Source: Snodgrassella communis (lineage in GTDB: Bacteria; Pseudomonadota; Gammaproteobacteria; Burkholderiales; Neisseriaceae). Taken from it: DNA of 64,000 nucleotides. Positions 59,180 through 64,000 of this stretch are shown one piece after another. Numbering within the stretch: the first letter of the stretch is position 1; each line of letters begins with the position of its first letter. The stretch is from the NCBI RefSeq assembly GCF_914768045.1, contig NZ_CAJZCD010000003.1:62001-126000 (forward strand). The letters are read 5' to 3'. A model generated the notes under the pieces. That model had not been told where the DNA came from. It saw nothing but the letters and a program-made list of their open reading frames with translations, and searched no databases. The position numbers and the translations under genes were made by a program.

Positions 59180-59497
59180 TTAGTGCCCACCAAATTTCAG
59201 GCCAATGATACCGATAATAATCAGCCCCAGACTAATCAGGCGCAAGCTGCCGGCCGGTTCCTTGAAAACGATGATACCTACAATGGTTGCACCCACTGCA
59301 CCAATCCCTGTCCAGACGGCATAAGCTGTTCCTACCGGCAAGGAGCGCATCGACTGCGCCAGCAGCAGAAAACTGCCCACCAATGCCACCAGCGTAATGA
59401 TGCTGGGTGTCAGTTTAGTGAAATTCTGTGAATATTTAAGACCGATCGCCCAGACTACTTCTAATAATCCGGCCAGTAATAATGACAGCCAAGCCAT
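59180..59497 (-). CDS. gdx: Guanidinium exporter Gdx (SugE-type SMR protein)
   Basis: A 105-residue small multidrug-resistance-family protein with four TM helices: [75 protein letters not shown] and [20 protein letters not shown]. The [13 protein letters not shown] and [15 protein letters not shown] motifs, including the coupling Glu13, mark the Gdx (SugE) subtype that exports guanidinium in exchange for protons. I start at MAWLSLL, preceded by AGGGAC. The leader carries a guanidine-II riboswitch, which supports the substrate. Confidence 0.92.
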   Translation of the reverse strand: MAWLSLLLAGLLEVVWAIGLKYSQNFTKLTPSIITLVALVGSFLLLAQSMRSLPVGTAYAVWTGIGAVGATIVGIIVFKEPAGSLRLISLGLIIIGIIGLKFGGH

Positions 59498-59519
59498 AAT
59501 TGTCCCTGTACAGGCTGAT

Positions 59520-59565
59520 GCAGGCCGTCCTGCGTGAAAATTGACCGGTCGGGTCGTCCCAGACC
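59520..59565 (-). ncRNA. Guanidine-II (mini-ykkC) riboswitch
   Basis: In the gdx leader, read on the minus strand, two hairpins carry the diagnostic ACGR loops: GGUC(U)GGG-ACGA-CCCGACC (59547-59565, one bulged U) and GCAGG-ACGG-CCUGC (59520-59533), separated by 13 nt. The ribosome site AGGGAC and ATG follow about 22 nt later. Guanidine-II riboswitches consist of exactly these paired ACGR hairpins and control SugE/Gdx genes by freeing the ribosome site on guanidine binding. Confidence 0.88.
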
Positions 59566-59723
59566 AGATGCATAAGCATGTGAATAACCGCATCATAGTA
59601 GGCAGACAAAGCCAGCGTCAAGCACTGAGAAACCATGATGGTGCAGCAACAGACGGCATCGCGGCCATCTGGCGTAATCTTAGCAGTTGGTGGCACTTTA
59701 GGGCTTAAAGCACCACCGGCTGA

Positions 59724-60116
59724 TTATGCAGATTTGTTTTTCTGGATAAATTCAATTTTATAGCCATCCGGATCTTCTACAAATGCGATTACTGTCGTGC
59801 CATGCTGCATGGGACCGGCTTCACGTGTTACCCGACAGCCCTTGGCACGCACAGCATCACAGGCAGCATAGGCATCCTCTACCTCAATAGCAATATGGCC
59901 ATATCCAGTACCCAGCTCATAAGCATGGGTATCCCAGTTATAGGTTAATTCCAGCACGGTGCTATTGGATTCTTCACCATAGCCGACAAAAGCCAGAGTG
60001 AAACGGCCGCCGGGAAAATCTTCACGTCGCAGCAGTTTCATGCCTAACACATCCTGATAAAACGCCAGTGATTTATCCAGATCGCCTACGCGCAGCATAG
60101 TATGCAACATTCTCAT
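59724..60116 (-). CDS. gloA: Lactoylglutathione lyase (glyoxalase I)
   Basis: A 130-residue metalloenzyme that converts the methylglyoxal-glutathione hemithioacetal to S-lactoylglutathione. It opens [30 protein letters not shown] with the metal-binding His, and has [27 protein letters not shown] and [12 protein letters not shown], the four metal ligands H, E, H, E. It lies 12 nt after queA on the same strand. Confidence 0.96.
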   Translation of the reverse strand: MRMLHTMLRVGDLDKSLAFYQDVLGMKLLRREDFPGGRFTLAFVGYGEESNSTVLELTYNWDTHAYELGTGYGHIAIEVEDAYAACDAVRAKGCRVTREAGPMQHGTTVIAFVEDPDGYKIEFIQKNKSA

Positions 60117-60127
60117 GATTTGTTCCT

Positions 60128-61168
60128 TTATTCTGTTTTTGTTTGCGCCAGATTACCCAGCAGCATGGCATCGCCATAACTGAAAAAACGATATTCTGCT
60201 GCTATGGCGTGCTGGTAAATGGCACGGATTTCATCATAACCGCTAAAGGCACTCACCAGCATCAGTAACGTTGATTTGGGCAGGTGAAAGTTGGTAATCA
60301 TGCGGTCGATAACCTTAAACTGATAACCGGGGGTAATAAATATATTGGTATCCCCCTGCCCAGCCTGCAATTTTCCACTGCGCGCAGCAGATTCCAGTGC
60401 GCGTACTGCGGTAGTACCCACTGCCCAGACTTTATTACCACGTGCATGTGCAGCTTCTATTTCTGCCACTACTTTTTCGCTCACGTCATACCATTCACTG
60501 TGCATGTGATGCTCGGCAATATTCTCTACCCGTACCGGCTGAAAAGTACCTGCACCGACATGCAAAGTTACCTCAGCCAGATGCACACCCTTGTCGCGCA
60601 ATTGTTGCATAATAGTATCAGTAAAATGCAAACCGGCTGTCGGCGCAGCCACTGCACCTTCATGCTTGGCATACACTGTCTGGTAACGTTCATCATCGTC
60701 ATTATCGGCTGAACGGGTAATGTATGGCGGTAAAGGCAGATGCCCGTGAGCGGCCAGCAGCTCCCATACTGTCTGTTCACCTGCGAAGTGCAATATAAAC
60801 AGCTCACCCTGACGTGCCTGCATCTGTGCATGCATACCGCCTTCAAAAATCAGTTCTGTACCCGGTTTGGGGGATTTGGATGAACGCACATGTGCCAGCG
60901 CAGTATGCGCATCCAGCACGCGCTCAATCAACGCTTCAATCTGGCCGCCACTAGCCTTGTGGCCAAACAGGCGGGCTTTCATAACACGGGTATTGTTGAA
61001 TACCAATACGTCACCGGCTGCAATATAGTCTGCCAGCCGGGTAAATTCACTGTCTGCCGGCTGTTGCCCGGGCAGTGCTACCAGCAGACGGCTGCTGCCA
61101 CGCACGGCCGGCGGATGTTGCGCAATCAGCTCTGGCGGTAAATCAAAATCAAAATCATTAATATGCAT
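60128..61168 (-). CDS. queA: S-adenosylmethionine:tRNA ribosyltransferase-isomerase
   Basis: A 346-residue enzyme transferring ribose from SAM to preQ1 in tRNA to give epoxyqueuosine. Landmarks: [68 protein letters not shown] (read [19 protein letters not shown]), [24 protein letters not shown] and [17 protein letters not shown]. It is the first gene of a queA-gloA unit. Confidence 0.97.
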   Translation of the reverse strand: MHINDFDFDLPPELIAQHPPAVRGSSRLLVALPGQQPADSEFTRLADYIAAGDVLVFNNTRVMKARLFGHKASGGQIEALIERVLDAHTALAHVRSSKSPKPGTELIFEGGMHAQMQARQGELFILHFAGEQTVWELLAAHGHLPLPPYITRSADNDDDERYQTVYAKHEGAVAAPTAGLHFTDTIMQQLRDKGVHLAEVTLHVGAGTFQPVRVENIAEHHMHSEWYDVSEKVVAEIEAAHARGNKVWAVGTTAVRALESAARSGKLQAGQGDTNIFITPGYQFKVIDRMITNFHLPKSTLLMLVSAFSGYDEIRAIYQHAIAAEYRFFSYGDAMLLGNLAQTKTE

Positions 61169-61381
61169 GTACTAGTGCCTGAAAACGGCAAAATACATAT
61201 TATATGCCTGCTGCGGTAAGCTGCGAAGCCATAGCACACGATAGCAGGCTGAAGATAGTTCAAACAGCCGGCTTTCCGAAAATCAAGGTTATCTAGCGTA
61301 TTTTTATAATTAATTTGGTTTCAATAATCAAATATAAACTTAAATCAGAGCTTTATTTTATCTGGCATAGTTTTTATCAGC
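61169..61381. other. Spacer upstream of queA
   Basis: About 210 nt containing the queA promoter region; no other feature is recognised. Confidence 0.4.
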
Positions 61382-62028
61382 TTAAATTAACTGCTGTTTC
61401 AAATCATCTGGTAAAAATGCCTGAAAATAATCAATTTTGCCGTCATTAAAGGTTATTTTGATATTGCTATTCTGTTGCAGGGTAAATAATGCGAGTGCTT
61501 GCACTCGCATAATCAACCTCAATATTTGCACGACTGATTTATTTTTGCTCATTGAAATGCAACTCTAAATCGCCCGAATGATGTGTTCCTGCATAATCGG
61601 AATAGCGAGATTCAATCCGTTTACATGTATTATTTTCCCATTCCAGATACCAAATCCTATCGCCATTCCTAACGTTTGAATCTACCAGTACCATCAGCAA
61701 AAAAACTGATATATTCAATTAACCAACTGTTAATACATATTGCTTCAACCAATACAAAACTCAATCTGTATTAGTATGCAATACCGGTAAATGGTTGTCC
61801 TTGAAAATAGTATGGTAATTGATTCATCTCATAATCAACATATTCACCACTGGTTAACAAATCATAGTCAATTTTAATCATTCCCTCAGCTTGTAAAGCT
61901 CCATAATTCCGACTATTAGTAGTAATACCATCGGTGATTTCATATATTTGATAAAGCTGATTATCCCGATAATCGTAGGCTTTACCGGTAAATAAAATAT
62001 CGTTATAAAAGTAGTGATTACTGCGATT
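61382..62028 (-). pseudogene. Decayed immunity-like locus with YwqK/MORN-type repeats
   Basis: On the minus strand three coding pieces persist. 61771-62028 reads NRSNHYFYNDILFTGKAY, then about 45 further residues and YYFQGQPFTGIAY; the paired xxxFTGxAY units are typical of YwqK/MORN-like antitoxin or immunity proteins. 61539-61684 reads NGDRIWYLEWENNTCKRIE and ends HHSGDLELHFNEQK. 61382-61506 reads MRVQALALFTLQQNSNIKI and ends FLPDDLKQQLI. Frames differ and starts are missing. A GCGAGTGC/GCACTCGC hairpin (61492-61509) lies inside the last piece. The same sequences recur in fragments at 29731-29891. Confidence 0.75.
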
Positions 62029-62438
62029 TTATAACTGCTTAAGGTTCTGTTCTGACTATCAGGGATATTGATTCCTTAATCTTTTTAATCATTAATTTGG
62101 TAGGTTGGAATTTAATGGCTTCCAATTTGGCAGGAATGGCACTACAAAGCAGACTTAAAACCACTGGATCTTATCTTGGTTAAGATAAAATTTCAGTTGC
62201 TACCTGGCAGGAAGATAAAATATAAGCACCAGCAAGCTATAAAAACGTTGAATGCTTATAACATAAAGAATTAGTTTATTTAAGTGATGGTGATGGCAGT
62301 GAGCACGCAAAATAAGGCTGCCAGACTACACCCGGTATAAAAAAACATTATTTACACTGTGAAATAAATACGAAAACACTGGACATCTGCGCGCATTTTC
62401 GGCAAAAATGACGCAATTTTGCTAAAACCAATAAATTT
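62029..62438. other. Degraded spacer before aroQ
   Basis: About 400 nt. On the plus strand 62200-62315 gives a broken frame containing YKNVEC and KELVYLSDGDGSEHAK between stops, possibly another remnant. The aroQ promoter must lie at the right edge. Confidence 0.35.
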
Positions 62439-62897
62439 ATGAGTGCCTCTATTCTGGTTTTAAACGGCCCTAATCTGAATCTTTTGGGTGTGCGTGAACC
62501 GCATATATATGGTTCTACTACACTGGCAGACATCAATCAGAAACTGCTGGTACAGGCACAGGCGGCCGGTATGACGCTGGAAACATTGCAAAGCAATGCT
62601 GAACACGTTCTGACAGAACGTATTCAGGCGGCTTTAACTGATGATACCCGGTTTATTATCATTAATCCGGGTGCATTTACGCATACCAGTGTCGCCATTC
62701 GTGATGCTTTTGCTGCTGCCGGCAAACCATTTATTGAGGTGCATATTTCCAATGTACATGCCCGCGAGTCTTTCCGGCGTCATTCTTATCTGTCCGATAT
62801 TGCTATGGGTGTAATCTGTGGTCTGGGCGTATATGGCTACGAAGCGGCATTACATCGGGCAATAGAATACATTCAAGAGACTAGCCGCCAACACTAA
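62439..62897 (+). CDS. aroQ: 3-dehydroquinate dehydratase, type II
   Basis: A 152-residue shikimate-pathway enzyme. The active-site stretches [49 protein letters not shown] and [32 protein letters not shown] contain the catalytic Tyr, His and Arg of type II. It precedes accB by 41 nt, a common neisserial and pseudomonad arrangement. Confidence 0.97.
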   Translation: MSASILVLNGPNLNLLGVREPHIYGSTTLADINQKLLVQAQAAGMTLETLQSNAEHVLTERIQAALTDDTRFIIINPGAFTHTSVAIRDAFAAAGKPFIEVHISNVHARESFRRHSYLSDIAMGVICGLGVYGYEAALHRAIEYIQETSRQH

Positions 62898-62938
62898 TAC
62901 TTATTGCGGCTAAGTCCAATCACACAAGGGTTCATAAT

Positions 62939-63406
62939 ATGGATTTACGTAAACTAAAAAAACTCATTGATCTGGTAGAAGAATCCGGCATTGCCGAAAT
63001 CGAAGTTACTGAAGGTGAGGAAAAGGTACGCATTACCCGTACCACTGCTGCAACTCAGCCTATATATGCAGCACCGATGCAGCAACAACCTGCCATAATG
63101 GCAGCAGCACCAGCGACTGCAACAGAAACGGCAGCAGCGGGCTCCACAGCGGAAGCGGCTGCTCCTGATCTCAGCAAAGCAGTGAAATCACCCATGGTCG
63201 GTACATTCTACCGAGCAGCCAGCCCTAATTCTGCGCCGTTTGTTGAAGTTGGTCAGACGGTTAATGCCGGTGATACCTTGTGTATCATTGAAGCCATGAA
63301 ACTGATGAACGAAATCGAAGCTGATCACAGTGGTGTGGTGAAAGAAATTCTTATAGCCAACGGGCAGCCTGTTGAATTCGGTGAACCGCTGTTTATTATT
63401 GAGTAA
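62939..63406 (+). CDS. accB: Biotin carboxyl carrier protein of acetyl-CoA carboxylase
   Basis: A 155-residue carrier whose biotin is carboxylated by AccC. The N-terminus [32 protein letters not shown] is standard; a long Ala/Gln/Thr/Pro linker leads to the biotinyl domain with [25 protein letters not shown] and the biotinylated Lys in [15 protein letters not shown]. It lies between aroQ and accC. Confidence 0.98.
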   Translation: MDLRKLKKLIDLVEESGIAEIEVTEGEEKVRITRTTAATQPIYAAPMQQQPAIMAAAPATATETAAAGSTAEAAAPDLSKAVKSPMVGTFYRAASPNSAPFVEVGQTVNAGDTLCIIEAMKLMNEIEADHSGVVKEILIANGQPVEFGEPLFIIE

Positions 63407-63452
63407 TGCTCAATATCAGTAATACTTCCCGTTTCTTACAAGGTACTGCCTT

Positions 63453-64000
63453 ATGTTAAAAAAAATTCTTATTGCCAATCGTGGTGAAATTGCGCTGCGC
63501 ATTCTGCGCGCCTGCCATGAAATGGGCATTGCAACCGTGGCTGTGCATTCAGAAGCAGACAGTGATGCCCTACATGTGAAGCTGGCAGATGAATCAGTAT
63601 GTATTGGTCCGGCCAGCTCTGCTCAGAGTTATCTGAATATTCCCGCTCTGATTTCCGCAGCCGAAGTTACCGATGCTGATGCGATTCATCCCGGCTATGG
63701 TTTTCTGGCTGAAAATGATGGCTTTGCCGAGCAGGTGGAACAGTCTGGCTTTGTATTTATCGGTCCGCGTCCGGAAACCATCCGTCAGATGGGAGACAAG
63801 GTTTCAGCCAAAAAGGCGATGCAGGCTGCGGGAGTACCTTGTGTGCCCGGTTCAGATGGTGCATTGCCGGAAGACGCGCATGAAATTGAAAAAATTGGTG
63901 CGCAAGTTGGTTATCCGGTAATTATTAAAGCTTCCGGTGGTGGTGGCGGTCGTGGTATGCGTGTGGTAGAAAAGGCTGAAGACCTGCTTGCTGCAGTAGA
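63453..64000 (+). CDS. accC: Biotin carboxylase of acetyl-CoA carboxylase (partial)
   Basis: The first 182 codons of AccC, cut by the window end. [36 protein letters not shown] is the standard start; [59 protein letters not shown] and the ATP-grasp glycine loop [18 protein letters not shown] follow. It is 46 nt after accB in the same operon. Confidence 0.98.
   Translation, partial: MLKKILIANRGEIALRILRACHEMGIATVAVHSEADSDALHVKLADESVCIGPASSAQSYLNIPALISAAEVTDADAIHPGYGFLAENDGFAEQVEQSGFVFIGPRPETIRQMGDKVSAKKAMQAAGVPCVPGSDGALPEDAHEIEKIGAQVGYPVIIKASGGGGGRGMRVVEKAEDLLAAV

Overview
The window reads as a chromosome segment of a low-to-moderate GC Neisseriaceae (Betaproteobacteria). The gene content, the purF-cvpA-SPOR-folC and rpsP-rimM-trmD-rplS orders, the fur/bamE divergent pair and the AT-rich, pseudogene-bearing spacers fit a host-restricted member such as the bee-gut genus Snodgrassella. 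That genus call is inference from protein resemblance and composition, not a database match. Canonical neisserial DNA-uptake words (GCCGTCTGAA) are not repeated here; I saw only a one-mismatch copy inside rpsP.

Layout. 1-6741: distal tail and baseplate genes of a Mu-like phage in Mu order (tape-measure end, N, P, gp45 spike, gp46, gp47, gp48, tail fibre, fibre-assembly protein). They are followed by an AT-rich spacer with a 29-codon membrane microprotein. 7.5-17.3 kb: ferritin-like protein, zinc alcohol dehydrogenase, the purF-cvpA-SPOR-folC-YgfX-like block, an FAD-linked 2-hydroxyacid dehydrogenase and rnhA. 17.3-22 kb: a solo YegP-type microprotein, groEL-groES and a DUF421 membrane protein. 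22.3-25.3 kb: an accessory block of prfH and rtcB (ribosomal RNA repair), a GNAT and a macro-domain protein, all on the minus strand. 25.5-37.4 kb: mostly housekeeping (yciO, prmC, mgtE, rpoE, tilS, accA, rpsP-rimM-trmD-rplS, purM), plus a membrane protein related to site-2 proteases that has lost its zinc ligands. 37.5-44 kb: a degraded, AT-rich stretch with a broken phospholipase-D-like nuclease gene, an HPP-family transporter with a divergent TetR regulator and a clear palindromic operator, an alpha/beta hydrolase, a ferredoxin, a spermidine-synthase-like gene and a dead nfsA-type nitroreductase. 44.2-50.4 kb: purC, a YqjD/YqjE/YqjK-type envelope operon, dapD, aat, fur, bamE, dapB and a Csp-type copper-storage protein. 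51-53.5 kb: a DksA-like zinc-finger protein and an orphan phage-type S24 repressor facing a promoter-bearing but apparently gene-free kilobase. 53.5-64 kb: moaC, mog, pntAB, an orphan Fur-controlled siderophore-binding lipoprotein, a Gdx guanidinium exporter behind a guanidine-II riboswitch, gloA, queA, a decayed immunity-like locus, aroQ and accB-accC (cut by the window end).

Functional themes. The core genes cover purine, folate, lysine/diaminopimelate, fatty-acid and tRNA-modification metabolism. The accessory genes point to inter-bacterial conflict: an RtcB-PrfH pair that repairs ribosomes cut by ribotoxins, and two distant remnants of one immunity-like gene family (29.7 and 61.4-62.0 kb). 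The most rewarding places for a second look are the rtcB-prfH-GNAT-macro block with its unusual leader, the zinc-less site-2-protease relative, the repressor-flanked promoter at 52.6 kb and the paralogous immunity remnants.
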